DNA of 64,000 nt from Flavobacterium sp. HBTb2-11-1 (GCF_009826975.1 NZ_WUMO01000009.1:121048-185047), one strand, 5' to 3'; numbered from the stretch's first letter, positions 42,102 to 51,314 are shown. The notes: a model not told the origin generated them from the letters alone. Translations and numbers: made by a program.

Positions 42102-42761
42102 ATGTCATCACATCATATAGTCCGAGACGATCAGGAACCTGCTTTAATCATTGCCAATGGCGCTGCTTGCGATCCTGAATTATTAGGACAATTGCTAGAA
42201 TGGTCTCCTTTGGTTGTTGTTTTAGATTCGGCTATCGAAAGAGTGATTGAATTGGGCATAAAAGTCGATGTTCTTTTGGGCGATTTTGATCGCGGATTTG
42301 ATCCAGAAATTTACAAATCACAATTCCCAATAGAAATCGTTCATACGCCAGATCAGGATAAAACCGATCTAGAAAAAGCTTTTGATTATCTTATAGAAAG
42401 AAAAATTCCAGCCGTAAATGTCGTTTGGGCAACTGGAAGACGCGCCGATCATACCATAACAAACCTTACACAAATTGTTCGTTACCGAGATTTACTAAAA
42501 ATTGTAATTCTTGATGACCATTCTAAAATATTCCTGCTGCCTACAAAATTTGAAAAATGGTATACCGAAAATACGCCAATTTCGTTAATTCCGATTGGTA
42601 TTGTAAATGGAATTTATTCAACGAACTTGAAATATGAACTAAAAAACGATACGCTCACAATGGGCTACAGAACCGGAAGCAGTAATTCTGTCGAAAAAGA
42701 CGGAATCGTGACCATTACACATCGTGAAGGTGATTTGCTTTTAATGGAATGTTTTGATTAG
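42102..42761 (+). CDS. Thiamine pyrophosphokinase
   Basis: Transfers pyrophosphate from ATP to thiamine to make TPP. The 219 aa protein starts MSSHHIVRDD; an earlier in-frame ATG at 42069 lies before the promoter match and is rejected. The catalytic domain has PALIIANGAACDPELL, VDVLLGDFDRGFDPE (metal-binding Asp residues) and DQDKTDLEKAFDYLIERK, then WATGRRADHTITNLTQI. The C-terminal beta domain (ENTPISLIPIGIVNGIYSTNLKYELKNDTLTMG) binds thiamine. It stands outside any thiamine cluster. No TPP riboswitch was found upstream. Confidence 0.9.
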   Translation: MSSHHIVRDDQEPALIIANGAACDPELLGQLLEWSPLVVVLDSAIERVIELGIKVDVLLGDFDRGFDPEIYKSQFPIEIVHTPDQDKTDLEKAFDYLIERKIPAVNVVWATGRRADHTITNLTQIVRYRDLLKIVILDDHSKIFLLPTKFEKWYTENTPISLIPIGIVNGIYSTNLKYELKNDTLTMGYRTGSSNSVEKDGIVTITHREGDLLLMECFD

Positions 42762-42780
42762 GAGAATTAAAAAATAAAAA

Positions 42781-42925
42781 GTCCCAGTGGGACGAAATAT
42801 TTATAGATTATAATGCTTTAATCTAATTAAAGCTCCAGCGAAGCGACATCTGTTATGTCGCTCCGCTGGAGCTTTTGTTGTAATAATAAATTAAACTAGC
42901 TATAAACATTACGCTCCTCCGGAGC
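42781..42925. repeat. REP-like pair in inverted orientation around a strong hairpin
   Basis: GTCCCAGTGGGACGAAATAT continues to TTATAG (42781-42806), and the inverted form CTATAAACATTACGCTCC starts at 42900 and ends with GGAGC at 42925. Both share the plan: short GC palindrome, GnAATnTTTATAG tail. Between them is a 21 bp-arm hairpin (42829-42849 with 42855-42875). No coding potential. Confidence 0.75.
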
Positions 42926-42947
42926 CATTCTTCAAAAAAGGAATCCC

Positions 42948-42955
42948 TATCTTTG
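42948..42955 (+). promoter_or_regulatory. Candidate rlmF promoter -7 element
   Basis: TATCTTTG matches TAnnTTTG, 13 bp before the ATG at 42968. It overlaps an in-frame TTG at 42953, which argues against that start. Confidence 0.45.
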
Positions 42956-42967
42956 CAATCGAAATCA

Positions 42968-43924
42968 ATGAAAATGAAAGCAGAAAACAATTCGCAAAAA
43001 GACAATTTACACCCAAGAAATCTTCATAGAAACCGATATGATTTCGAAAAACTGATTTCAAATTGTCCCGAATTGAAAGCTTTTATTTTCATCAATAAAC
43101 ACGGGATCGAAACGATTGATTTCAGTAATCCACTGGCTGTAAAAACTTTAAATAAAGCTTTACTGCAAACCTATTACAATATTCAAAACTGGGATATTCC
43201 TAAAAATTACCTTTGCCCACCAATTCCAGGACGTGCCGATTATATTCACTACATCGCCGATTTATTGGCAGAAAGCAATAACAATCAAATTCCTGAAACT
43301 AGTACAGTTTTAGGATTAGATATCGGAACGGGTTCAAATTTAATCTATCCGATATTAGGGAATTCTATTTACAACTGGAGCTTTGTCGGAACCGATATTG
43401 ACAAAAAATCAATTGAAAATTGTGCCAAAATTATTGAAGCTAATCCAAAATTAATCGATTCTCTCAGTTTGCAACAACAAACAGAACCCCGATTTATCTT
43501 TAAAAATATTATCACGCCCGAAGATCGTTTTACATTCACAATGTGCAATCCGCCTTTTCATGCATCAGCAGAAGAAGCAAATAAAAGCGCTTCGAGGAAA
43601 ACTTCTAATTTAAATCCGAAAGAAAAAAAGAGTGCAAATCCTGTTTTAAACTTTGGCGGACAAAATGCAGAATTATGGTGCAATGGCGGTGAAATCGGAT
43701 TTATAACCCAAATGATTTACGAAAGTGCCAAATATCCTTCGCAGGTTTTATGGTTTACCACTTTGGTTTCTAAAAAAGAAAATCTTGCTTCGATTTATAA
43801 AATCCTGAAAAAAGTAAATGCCACTTCGGTAAAAACAATCGAGATGTCTCAAGGACAAAAAAACAGCAGAATTGTGGCTTGGAGTTTTTTTGAAAACCCA
43901 AATTCGCAGAAACATTTCTTTTAA
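42968..43924 (+). CDS. rlmF: 23S rRNA (adenine-1618-N6)-methyltransferase
   Basis: RlmF methylates A1618 of 23S rRNA using S-adenosylmethionine. The 318 aa protein begins after LHPRNLHRNRYDFEKLISNCPELKAF, the family's characteristic N-terminal region, and has the cofactor motif VLGLDIGTGSNLIYPILG and the catalytic MCNPPFHAS (NPPF for N6-adenine methylation). The ending LVSKKENLASIYKILKKVNA and MSQGQKNSRIVAWSF are also family features. ATGs at 42968 and 42974 are both possible. Confidence 0.94.
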   Translation: MKMKAENNSQKDNLHPRNLHRNRYDFEKLISNCPELKAFIFINKHGIETIDFSNPLAVKTLNKALLQTYYNIQNWDIPKNYLCPPIPGRADYIHYIADLLAESNNNQIPETSTVLGLDIGTGSNLIYPILGNSIYNWSFVGTDIDKKSIENCAKIIEANPKLIDSLSLQQQTEPRFIFKNIITPEDRFTFTMCNPPFHASAEEANKSASRKTSNLNPKEKKSANPVLNFGGQNAELWCNGGEIGFITQMIYESAKYPSQVLWFTTLVSKKENLASIYKILKKVNATSVKTIEMSQGQKNSRIVAWSFFENPNSQKHFF

Positions 43925-43963
43925 CACATTCATTTCCAATGCCAAAACCTTGATTTTGCAGTT

Positions 43964-43971
43964 TACTTTTG
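43964..43971 (+). promoter_or_regulatory. Candidate -7 element before the small membrane protein gene
   Basis: TACTTTTG matches TAnnTTTG, 34 bp before the ATG at 44006. Confidence 0.45.
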
Positions 43972-44005
43972 CTACATTTATTGTAAACTATTTAAAATCA
44001 AGATC

Positions 44006-44242
44006 ATGGCAGAATATATTGGTTATCTCGCATCTGTATTTATTGTTGGTGGTTTCTTGCTTAAAAATCTTCGAACCATACGATTCATTAATATGTTTGG
44101 CTGTATCTGCTTTGTCATTTATGGCATCTTTTTAAACGATTACAGAGATTTCAACCAATGGCTTTGGCCTGTCATTATTCCGAATGCGATTTTAGCGTTT
44201 GTTCAGATTTATTATCTGACTTCCAAAAACGACAAATCTTAA
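44006..44242 (+). CDS. Small YgjV-like membrane protein
   Basis: A 78 aa protein with three predicted helices: YIGYLASVFIVGGFLLKNL, FINMFGCICFVIYGIFLND and WLWPVIIPNAILAFVQIYYL. The pattern AEYIGYLAS...SFLLKNLRTIR...N-x3-C-x2-F-x-IYG resembles the repeat of YgjV-type inner-membrane proteins, at half-length. In some annotations relatives are wrongly called uroporphyrinogen decarboxylase; nothing here supports that. Function unknown. Confidence 0.75.
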   Translation: MAEYIGYLASVFIVGGFLLKNLRTIRFINMFGCICFVIYGIFLNDYRDFNQWLWPVIIPNAILAFVQIYYLTSKNDKS

Positions 44243-44326
44243 AATTATGATATTTTAAAATAAAATTCTGATACTCTTTTCACCCGCTCTACCCGTAACT
44301 TTAAGCTGAAATTGAATTTTATTACC

Positions 44327-45265
44327 ATGTTGAAACTATATTCCCGAGTAGTCATTATACTTTTTTTAGCGACAAGCTGCGCTTCAAAAAAAACAAAATA
44401 CGAAGACTATGTTTTTAAAACCAAAAGTGAAGAAGTAAATTATCAAACTGCTTATGATAAAGCTTTAAAACTTTGGAACATTCCGTACACCGAAGAAGAT
44501 GTAAAAACAAGTTTTGGAACAGCGCATGTTGTAATGGCTGGCCCAAAAAACGGAAAAGATCTGGTTTTGCTTCACGGAATGGATGCCAGTTCTACCATGT
44601 GGTATCCCAATATTAAAGCTTTCTCTAAAAATCATCGCATTTACGCGATTGATTTTATCATGGAACCCAACAAATCCAATTTGACAGCAAAACCGCTTTC
44701 GTCAGACGATATTGTTGCTTTTTATAACGAAGTTTTCACTCACTATAAATTAAAGAATTTTGATCTTATTGGAGCTTCACGCGGCGGATGGATTGCGACA
44801 GTATTAGCCATTCAAAAACCAAATTCAATTGATAAAATTGTTTTATTAAGTCCAGCGCAAACTTTCAAATTTCTTGATAAACCCAGAAAAACAACTTCGG
44901 CATTAATGCTGAAACTTTTTCCGAGTGAAAAGAAATTCAGCAAAACATTAAATACTTTTTCAACTCATCCAGAAAATATAAGCCGTATTTACAAAAGGCA
45001 GTTTTATTTGGCCAATAAATATGCAAAATCCAATTCCAGCATGCTCAAAATGATGCCCTTTTCAGATAAAGAATTAGAATTTATTCAAAATCCAGTTTTA
45101 GTTTTAATTGGCGATAAAGACGTTATTAATTCGGAAGAAAGTTTAGAAAGAGCACATAAACATCTAAAAAACAGTAAAACCAAAGTTGTACAAGATGCTG
45201 GGCATTTTCTAACTATCGATCAGCCAAAAACTGTGAATGACGCTGTAATTAATTTTTTAGAATAA
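44327..45265 (+). CDS. Alpha/beta hydrolase lipoprotein
   Basis: A 312 aa hydrolase anchored by a lipoprotein signal (VVIILFLATSC, lipidated C18), starting at the ATG 44327 rather than a TTG at 44312. The N-terminal 50 residues lead to SFGTAHVVMAGPKNGKDLVLLHGMDASSTMWYPN, a standard fold opening with the oxyanion HGM, then nucleophile elbow GASRGGWIA, aspartate in VLIGDKDVIN and histidine in DAGHFLTIDQ. The substrate is unknown. Related proteins are annotated carboxylesterase YbfK in other genomes, on sequence alone. Confidence 0.87.
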   Translation: MLKLYSRVVIILFLATSCASKKTKYEDYVFKTKSEEVNYQTAYDKALKLWNIPYTEEDVKTSFGTAHVVMAGPKNGKDLVLLHGMDASSTMWYPNIKAFSKNHRIYAIDFIMEPNKSNLTAKPLSSDDIVAFYNEVFTHYKLKNFDLIGASRGGWIATVLAIQKPNSIDKIVLLSPAQTFKFLDKPRKTTSALMLKLFPSEKKFSKTLNTFSTHPENISRIYKRQFYLANKYAKSNSSMLKMMPFSDKELEFIQNPVLVLIGDKDVINSEESLERAHKHLKNSKTKVVQDAGHFLTIDQPKTVNDAVINFLE

Positions 45266-45411
45266 GATTTTGCTGGATCGAATTTTATGAACTTCGATAA
45301 ATTAGCTTTGAATAGAAATTAGTGCAAATTAGTACAATTCGGGACAGACTTTAAATTACTTACTTACACAAACTTCGTATCTTTACAAAACCAAATTTTC
45401 AGTATACGCAA

Positions 45412-47403
45412 ATGAAATTTCAAGTTTCCTCAGAATATAGTCCAAAAGGAGATCAGCCTCAAGCCATACAAAAACTGGCGCAAGGTGTAATCGACGGAGA
45501 TAAATACCAAACTTTATTGGGAGTTACAGGTTCCGGAAAAACTTTTACCGTAGCCAATGTAATTCAGGAAGTGCAAAGACCAACTTTGGTTTTGGCGCAC
45601 AATAAAACATTGGCGGCACAGTTATATTCAGAATTCAAGCAGTTTTTTCCGAACAATGCTGTTGAATATTTCGTTTCGTACTACGACTATTATCAGCCAG
45701 AAGCTTTTATGCCCGTGACTGGAGTTTTCATTGAAAAAGATTTATCTATCAATGAAGAACTAGAGAAAATGCGTTTGAGCACCACTTCCTCCCTACTTTC
45801 GGGAAGACGTGATGTTTTGGTTGTGGCTTCAGTTTCTTGTCTGTATGGTATTGGAAACCCTGTTGAGTTTCAGAAAAACGTAATCGAAATTAAAAGAGAT
45901 CAAGTTATTTCTAGAACTAAATTATTGCACAGTTTAGTACAGAGTTTATACGCCAGAACAGAAGCCGATTTTAACCCTGGAACTTTCAGAATTAAAGGAG
46001 ATACGGTTGAAGTTTATCCGAGTTATGCAGATGACGCGTATCGAATTCATTTCTTTGGGGATGAAATCGAAGAAATCGAATCATTTGATGCCAAGACTTC
46101 TCAAGTTATAGAGAAATTTCAGAGATTAACCATTTATCCAGCCAATATGTTTGTGACTTCTCCCGAAGTTTTACAAGGTGCGATCTGGCAGATTCAGCAG
46201 GATTTAGTGAAACAGGTTGATTATTTTAAAGAAATCGGAAAACATCTCGAAGCCAAACGTTTGGAAGAAAGAACCAATTTTGATTTAGAAATGATTCGCG
46301 AATTGGGCTATTGTTCTGGAATTGAAAATTACTCGCGTTACCTTGACGGACGTGAAGCTGGAACAAGACCTTTCTGCCTTTTAGATTATTTCCCAAGCGA
46401 TTATTTGATGGTGGTTGACGAAAGCCACGTAACCGTTTCGCAGGTTCACGCTATGTATGGAGGCGATCGCAGCCGTAAAGAAAACTTGGTTGAATATGGT
46501 TTCCGTTTACCTGCCGCCATGGATAACCGTCCGTTGAAATTCGAAGAATTCGAAGCATTGCAAAATCAGGTGATTTACGTTTCGGCAACTCCTGCCGATT
46601 ACGAACTACAGAAATCTGATGGAATTTATGTAGAACAAATTATTCGTCCAACCGGGTTATTAGATCCAGAAATTGAAGTTCGTCCAAGTTTAAATCAGAT
46701 CGATGATTTAATTGAGGAAATTCAGGTTCGATGTGAATTGGATGAAAGAGTTTTGGTCACCACTTTAACCAAAAGAATGGCCGAAGAATTGGCCAAATAT
46801 TTAACGAAAGTAAATATTAGATGCCGTTACATCCATTCGGAAGTTGATACTTTAGAACGTATCGAAATCATGCAAGATTTACGAAAAGGTCTTTTTGATG
46901 TTTTAATTGGAGTAAACTTGCTTCGTGAAGGTTTGGATTTACCAGAAGTTTCACTTGTTGCCATTTTAGATGCCGATAAAGAAGGTTTCTTGAGAAATCA
47001 CAGATCTTTGACACAAACTATTGGTCGCGCAGCCAGAAACTTGAATGGTAAAGCCATTATGTATGCTGATAAAATCACAGCGAGCATGCAGCGAACAATT
47101 GATGAAACCAATTATAGAAGAACCAAACAGATTAATTTCAACGTAGAAAACAATATCGTTCCGCAAGCGCTAAACAAAAAAATCGAAAGCGCGTTTACCA
47201 AAAATCCGTTAGTTGAATATGAATTAGGACATCCGATTCCTGTTGCAGCTGAACCAGAAACAGCTTATTTATCTAAAACAGAATTGGAGAAAATGATTCG
47301 CGAAAAGCGTAAAACAATGGAAAAAGCCGCTAAAGAATTAGACTTTTTGCAAGCCGCCAAACTTCGTGACGAAATTAAAAAACTGCAGGAACAGCTGGCT
47401 TAA
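45412..47403 (+). CDS. uvrB: UvrABC excinuclease subunit B
   Basis: UvrB is the damage-verifying helicase of nucleotide excision repair. The 663 aa protein has Walker A GVTGSGKT at 37-44, the beta-hairpin YFVSYYDYYQPEAF near 90 that is inserted into the DNA, the DESH motif in MVVDESHVTV, and helicase motifs V and VI in GVNLLREGLDLPEVSLVA and TQTIGRAARN. The C-terminal UVR domain (EKMIREKRKTMEKAAKELDFLQAAKLRDEI) binds UvrC. It is convergent with and overlaps by 4 bp the TerB-like gene. A near-match of the -7 consensus is upstream at about 45379. Confidence 0.97.
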   Translation: MKFQVSSEYSPKGDQPQAIQKLAQGVIDGDKYQTLLGVTGSGKTFTVANVIQEVQRPTLVLAHNKTLAAQLYSEFKQFFPNNAVEYFVSYYDYYQPEAFMPVTGVFIEKDLSINEELEKMRLSTTSSLLSGRRDVLVVASVSCLYGIGNPVEFQKNVIEIKRDQVISRTKLLHSLVQSLYARTEADFNPGTFRIKGDTVEVYPSYADDAYRIHFFGDEIEEIESFDAKTSQVIEKFQRLTIYPANMFVTSPEVLQGAIWQIQQDLVKQVDYFKEIGKHLEAKRLEERTNFDLEMIRELGYCSGIENYSRYLDGREAGTRPFCLLDYFPSDYLMVVDESHVTVSQVHAMYGGDRSRKENLVEYGFRLPAAMDNRPLKFEEFEALQNQVIYVSATPADYELQKSDGIYVEQIIRPTGLLDPEIEVRPSLNQIDDLIEEIQVRCELDERVLVTTLTKRMAEELAKYLTKVNIRCRYIHSEVDTLERIEIMQDLRKGLFDVLIGVNLLREGLDLPEVSLVAILDADKEGFLRNHRSLTQTIGRAARNLNGKAIMYADKITASMQRTIDETNYRRTKQINFNVENNIVPQALNKKIESAFTKNPLVEYELGHPIPVAAEPETAYLSKTELEKMIREKRKTMEKAAKELDFLQAAKLRDEIKKLQEQLA

Positions 47404-47801
47404 TTATGCTGTTCCTTAAAAATCTCCAGCAAAACTATTGGATTGATTACGGTATTGGGAGATTTTTTCATCATCTCTAAAACACGTTTTACCGCAGAAA
47501 GATTCAATCCCATTTGTAAAGCAATCTGCTGAATGGCTTTGAATTCTCTTTCATGCAAAACACCGTCGCAATGCATGAGCAAAGCCAATCTGTAAAACTG
47601 ATTAATGCGCTGCATCTCAGACGGTATTGGCAGTGATTTTGTTTCCTGATGAAATAAATCTTGAAATTCTTCTTCGCTAATATTCAATTCTACAGCCACA
47701 AGCCTTAAAAATTCAAGCTCACGTTTGTGCAAATGTCCGTCTACAGTGGCGAGGGTAATCATTTCTAAAAGTAAACTTCTTTTTTCTGCTTCTGTATTCA
47801 T
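47400..47801 (-). CDS. TerB-like protein
   Basis: A 133 aa all-helical protein resembling TerB (tellurite resistance) or DUF533 proteins: LLLEMITLATVDGHLHKRELEFLRLVAVELNISEEEF, with the acidic DG-x-L-H-x-R-E motif occurring a second time as LMHCDGVLHEREFKAIQQIALQMGL, as in a duplicated metal-binding pattern. The first codon is ATG at 47801; a TTG just before is not needed. No other ter gene is nearby, so tellurite resistance should not be assumed. The gene ends inside the last codons of uvrB. Confidence 0.78.
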   Translation of the reverse strand: MNTEAEKRSLLLEMITLATVDGHLHKRELEFLRLVAVELNISEEEFQDLFHQETKSLPIPSEMQRINQFYRLALLMHCDGVLHEREFKAIQQIALQMGLNLSAVKRVLEMMKKSPNTVINPIVLLEIFKEQHN

Positions 47802-47858
47802 CAATTTATTATTTTTAGCTAAAATATTGCTTTTAAATAAAAATACAAAACACGGATA

Positions 47859-48656
47859 ATGAAGAGGATTTTCTTGGCAATTTTACTTCTGTTTACTCTT
47901 ATCGGAAAAGCACAAAGCACCGCTTCAAAAAACGTATCGACTTTTACGATTGAGGCGCCTCAGCTGGATACCTCAAAAAAAATCTGGATTTATCTTCCAG
48001 AAAATTATTCCAAAAACATTCAGAAAAAATACAGCGTTATTTACATGCACGATGCTCAAAATCTGTTTGATGCTAAAACTTCTTATTCTGGCGAATGGAA
48101 TGTCGATGAAAAATTAGACAGTTTAAAAGCCCAAGTAATTGTGGTGGGAATCGAACATGGAAATGAAAAGCGCATTGATGAACTGACGCCATTTAAAAAT
48201 GAAAAATACGGCGGTGGAAATGCCGACAATTACTTAGAGTTTATTGTAAAAACACTAAAACCGTATATCGATAAAAACTACAGAACCAAAACAAAAGCCA
48301 AAAACACCATTCTTTTTGGAAGTTCTCTCGGCGGATTGGTTTCGTATTACGGCACATTAAAATATCCCGAAGTTTTTGGAAAAGCAGGCGTTTTTTCGCC
48401 TTCATTCTGGTTTTCTCCTGAGATTTATACTTTTACAGAAAAACAACCTAAAATCAAAACGAAAATTTATTTTCTGTGCGGCGATAAAGAAAGTGATGAC
48501 ATGGTAAACGATTTGACTAAGATGAAACGTTTACTAGATACAAAACGCTGTTATTGCCTTCATCTAGACAAAACTAAAATTGTAAAAGGCGGAGAACACA
48601 ATGAAAAACTTTGGCGTGATCATTTCGCAGAAGCAATACTTTGGCTGGGCTATTAA
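47859..48656 (+). CDS. Exported esterase (putative esterase/Fes-like family)
   Basis: A 265 aa protein with a signal peptide (FLAILLLFTLIGKAQ). Features of the esterase-D/enterochelin-esterase-like family are KIWIYLPENYSKNIQKKYSVIYMHDAQNLF, IVVGIEHGNEKRIDELTPF, the nucleophile elbow FGSSLGGLVSYY, aspartate in FLCGDKESDD, and histidine in GGEHNEKLWRDHF. It probably hydrolyses an ester in the periplasm, the substrate unknown. It stands 30 bp before the dipeptide epimerase gene, so a link to peptidoglycan or siderophore use is possible. Confidence 0.87.
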   Translation: MKRIFLAILLLFTLIGKAQSTASKNVSTFTIEAPQLDTSKKIWIYLPENYSKNIQKKYSVIYMHDAQNLFDAKTSYSGEWNVDEKLDSLKAQVIVVGIEHGNEKRIDELTPFKNEKYGGGNADNYLEFIVKTLKPYIDKNYRTKTKAKNTILFGSSLGGLVSYYGTLKYPEVFGKAGVFSPSFWFSPEIYTFTEKQPKIKTKIYFLCGDKESDDMVNDLTKMKRLLDTKRCYCLHLDKTKIVKGGEHNEKLWRDHFAEAILWLGY

Positions 48657-48686
48657 TTGAAAAAAAAATAAAAACATCGCATACCA

Positions 48687-49697
48687 ATGAAACTAATTTT
48701 AAGAGAATACAATCTCAAGCTAAAACACACTTTTACTATTTCAAGAGAGTCTATTGATTTTCAGCCTTCGCTAATTGTAGAATTGCAAAGCGATGGTTTT
48801 TCTGGTTTTGGAGAAGCCACTTCAAATCCGTATTACAATATCACGGTTCCAATGATGATGCAGGATTTAGAAAAAATCAGATCTATTATTGAAAATACTG
48901 AGAATGAAACTCCAGAAGTTTTTTGGGCAAAAATCCATCCGTATTTAAAAGAGGATATGTTTGCCTTGTGCGCGTTGGATTTGGCTTATAATGACTTGTA
49001 TGCTCGCAAAAAAGGTAAAAAACTTTACGAATTGTGGAATTACACCACCGAAAGAAACCCAATGACGGATTATACAATTGGAATTGCTTCTATCGATAAA
49101 ATGGTTTCTAAAATGCAGGAACTTCCTTGGCCGATTTATAAAATTAAATTAGGTACAAAAGAAGATATCGAAATTGTAAAAGCACTGCGTAAACACACCA
49201 ATGCTGTTTTCAGAATTGATGCCAACTGCGGATGGACAGTTGAAGAAACCATCAACAACGCTGTTGAATTGAAAAAACTGGGCGTAGAATTCTTAGAACA
49301 GCCCATGAAAGCGGATAATTGGGAAGGACATAAAGAAGTTTTTAAACATTCTGTTCTTCCTGTAATTGCTGATGAAAGCTGTATTATCGAAGAAGATGTA
49401 GCAAAATGCCACAATCATTTTCATGGCGTGAATGTAAAACTGGTAAAATGTGGCGGTCTAACTCCTGGAAAACGCATGATCGAGGAAGCTAAAAAATTAG
49501 GCTTAAGAACCATGGTGGGTTGTATGACGGAATCTACTGTCGGAATTTCTGCAATTGCGCATTTGCTTCCGCAATTGGATTATGTAGATATGGACGGCGC
49601 ACTTCTTTTAGCAGAAGATATTGCGACGGGAGTAACCATAAAAGATGGCGTTGTAAGTTATTCAGATCTTAACGGAACTGGTGTTACACTTTTATAA
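48687..49697 (+). CDS. Dipeptide epimerase (L-Ala-D/L-Glu epimerase), enolase superfamily
   Basis: A 336 aa enolase-superfamily enzyme. The capping domain (1-120) contains GEATSNPYYNIT. The barrel has the KxK pair K152/K154 in IYKIKLG, D178 in RIDANCGW, E204 in LEQP, D229-E230 in VIADES, and the lysine of NVKLVKCGG, the set known from the dipeptide epimerase AEE. This class converts L-Ala-D-Glu from murein to the L,L form for recycling. The next gene encodes a PLP enzyme 2 bp downstream, suggesting a joint pathway. Confidence 0.9.
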   Translation: MKLILREYNLKLKHTFTISRESIDFQPSLIVELQSDGFSGFGEATSNPYYNITVPMMMQDLEKIRSIIENTENETPEVFWAKIHPYLKEDMFALCALDLAYNDLYARKKGKKLYELWNYTTERNPMTDYTIGIASIDKMVSKMQELPWPIYKIKLGTKEDIEIVKALRKHTNAVFRIDANCGWTVEETINNAVELKKLGVEFLEQPMKADNWEGHKEVFKHSVLPVIADESCIIEEDVAKCHNHFHGVNVKLVKCGGLTPGKRMIEEAKKLGLRTMVGCMTESTVGISAIAHLLPQLDYVDMDGALLLAEDIATGVTIKDGVVSYSDLNGTGVTLL

Positions 49698-49699
49698 AA

Positions 49700-50734
49700 A
49701 TGACAGTCGATAAATTTCCAGATCGAGTTATTGAAATTGACCAAGAACAGTATTTGTATTTTGGCGGAACTGCTTATTTGGGACTTCCAACAAACAAAGA
49801 GTTTCAAGAATTAGTGATTCAAAACATTTTGAATTGGGGAACTACATACGGAAGCTCCAGAACGGCAAATATTCAGCTGTCAGCTTATGACGCAGGCGAA
49901 AGCTTTTTGGCTTCTCATATTGGTTCTGAAAAGACTGTTACGGTTTCTTCAGGAATGCTGGCTGGAAAATTGGTTATTGATTTAATGAAAAAGCAGACTG
50001 ATTGCTTTTTTCATTTGAATGATACGCATAATGCGATCCAAACTGAAAATAGTTTTCCAATATTCTTAGACGGAAATTTAAATAACCATTTATTAGATTC
50101 AAAATCTGAGAAAATAACGATTCTAACTGACGGGGTTCCATCTTTTGAAACAAAACATGCCGATTTATCGTTTTTAGAAAAAATTTCAAAAAGCAAAGAA
50201 ATTACTTTAGTAATTGATGAATCGCATTCGCTAGGAATTACTGGCAAAAATGGTAGTGGAATTTATTCTTCAATTGAATTTCCCGTTAAAAGAAAAATCA
50301 TGGTTTCTTCATTAGGAAAAGCTTTTGGATTAACTGGCGGTGTAATTGCTTCCGATTCTGAATTTATAAATCAAATCAAAGAATTGGAAACTTTTACAAG
50401 TGCCGCAGGAATGAATCCTGCTTTTGTACAGACACTTTCTGATGCCAGAGAAATTTATAAAATACAGCATCAAAAACTGCTGGATAATCTAAATTATATT
50501 GATTCGATTTTAATCAAAAACAGCACTATCTTATTTGATAAAAACTATCCTTTAATTTATCTTTTATCGAATGAATTAGTTGAAAAACTAAAACAGGAAA
50601 ATATTATTATTGCCAGTTTCAGATATAAAAAAGAAGCTGAGCCTTTAAACCGAATTGTGATTACTGCCAATCATCTTAAACAGGATTTAGACAAACTTGT
50701 AAACGTTTTAAATGATTTTAATTCTCGTTTTTAA
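49700..50734 (+). CDS. PLP-dependent alpha-oxoamine-synthase-like aminotransferase
   Basis: A 344 aa PLP enzyme of fold type I (8-amino-7-oxononanoate synthase/class I-II group). The cofactor lysine is K207 in SSLGKAFGLTGG, with D173 and H176 in LVIDESHSLG and S52-type residues in TYGSSRTANIQLSAY. It is about 45 residues shorter than KBL or BioF, and lacks the first helices of those proteins. Its substrate is unknown. It overlaps operonically with the dipeptide epimerase gene, so it may act on the released amino acid or peptide; that is inference. Confidence 0.83.
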   Translation: MTVDKFPDRVIEIDQEQYLYFGGTAYLGLPTNKEFQELVIQNILNWGTTYGSSRTANIQLSAYDAGESFLASHIGSEKTVTVSSGMLAGKLVIDLMKKQTDCFFHLNDTHNAIQTENSFPIFLDGNLNNHLLDSKSEKITILTDGVPSFETKHADLSFLEKISKSKEITLVIDESHSLGITGKNGSGIYSSIEFPVKRKIMVSSLGKAFGLTGGVIASDSEFINQIKELETFTSAAGMNPAFVQTLSDAREIYKIQHQKLLDNLNYIDSILIKNSTILFDKNYPLIYLLSNELVEKLKQENIIIASFRYKKEAEPLNRIVITANHLKQDLDKLVNVLNDFNSRF

Positions 50735-50832
50735 TCATTTAAAAAAACTACCTTTGCAAAAAGTAAATAATGTTTTTTTAAGTTCAAGTAACGATTGGAA
50801 AAACCTGAAACTTTAAACATGAAACAAAAATT

Positions 50833-51297
50833 ATGACAAATAACGATATACTTAAAAAACTTCGCGTGGCTTTGATGCTCCGTGATGACCAAATAGTTGA
50901 AATTTTAGAATTAGTAGATTTTAGAATTTCGAAATCAGAATTGGGCGCTTTTTTTAGAGCAGAGGATCATCCGAATTACATGGAATGTGGCGATCAGGTT
51001 TTACGCAATTTCTTAAACGGATTGGTGATTCATTTAAGAGGAACGAAAGAAAACCCTAAAAATCCAAACGAGGTTTTAGCAAAGCATAAAGCTGAAATTC
51101 CGAAAAGAGAAACCTCTAAAGAAAGACCAGAATTTAAAGCTGCTCCAAAAGATTCTGAAAAATACAGAGGCGATAAAAGTCCATCAAAATCAGGTTCTGC
51201 TGCTGGAAAGCCTAAGAAGAAATCATTCCCAAAAGGAAATGGAAAACCGGTTGTTGTAGAAAAAGTGGTTTACAAAAACGGGAAGAATAACAAATAA
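50833..51297 (+). CDS. DUF1456 (YehS-like) protein
   Basis: A 154 aa protein. Residues 1-75 (NNDILKKLRVALMLRDDQIVEILELVDFRISKSELGAFFRAEDHPNY...LRNFLNGLVIHLRG) form a DUF1456 domain, which normally occurs twice in the YehS family: here the second copy is reduced. The C-terminal half is charged and Lys/Pro-rich (PKDSEKYRGDKSPSKSG, KPKKKSFPKGNGKP) and likely disordered. Function is unknown. The upstream DNA has TTTCAAG-type words (50784-50829). Confidence 0.78.
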   Translation: MTNNDILKKLRVALMLRDDQIVEILELVDFRISKSELGAFFRAEDHPNYMECGDQVLRNFLNGLVIHLRGTKENPKNPNEVLAKHKAEIPKRETSKERPEFKAAPKDSEKYRGDKSPSKSGSAAGKPKKKSFPKGNGKPVVVEKVVYKNGKNNK

Positions 51298-51314
51298 TTT
51301 AACCTTAAAGTTTT

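Noticed and set aside
42762..42967. TPP riboswitch or small gene near the thiamine pyrophosphokinase gene
   Set aside because: The region is downstream of that gene and consists of REP-like hairpins; no Thi-box words were seen.
43872..44135. Open frame spanning the end of rlmF and the start of the small membrane protein gene
   Set aside because: It overlaps two better-supported genes in another frame and contains a promoter.
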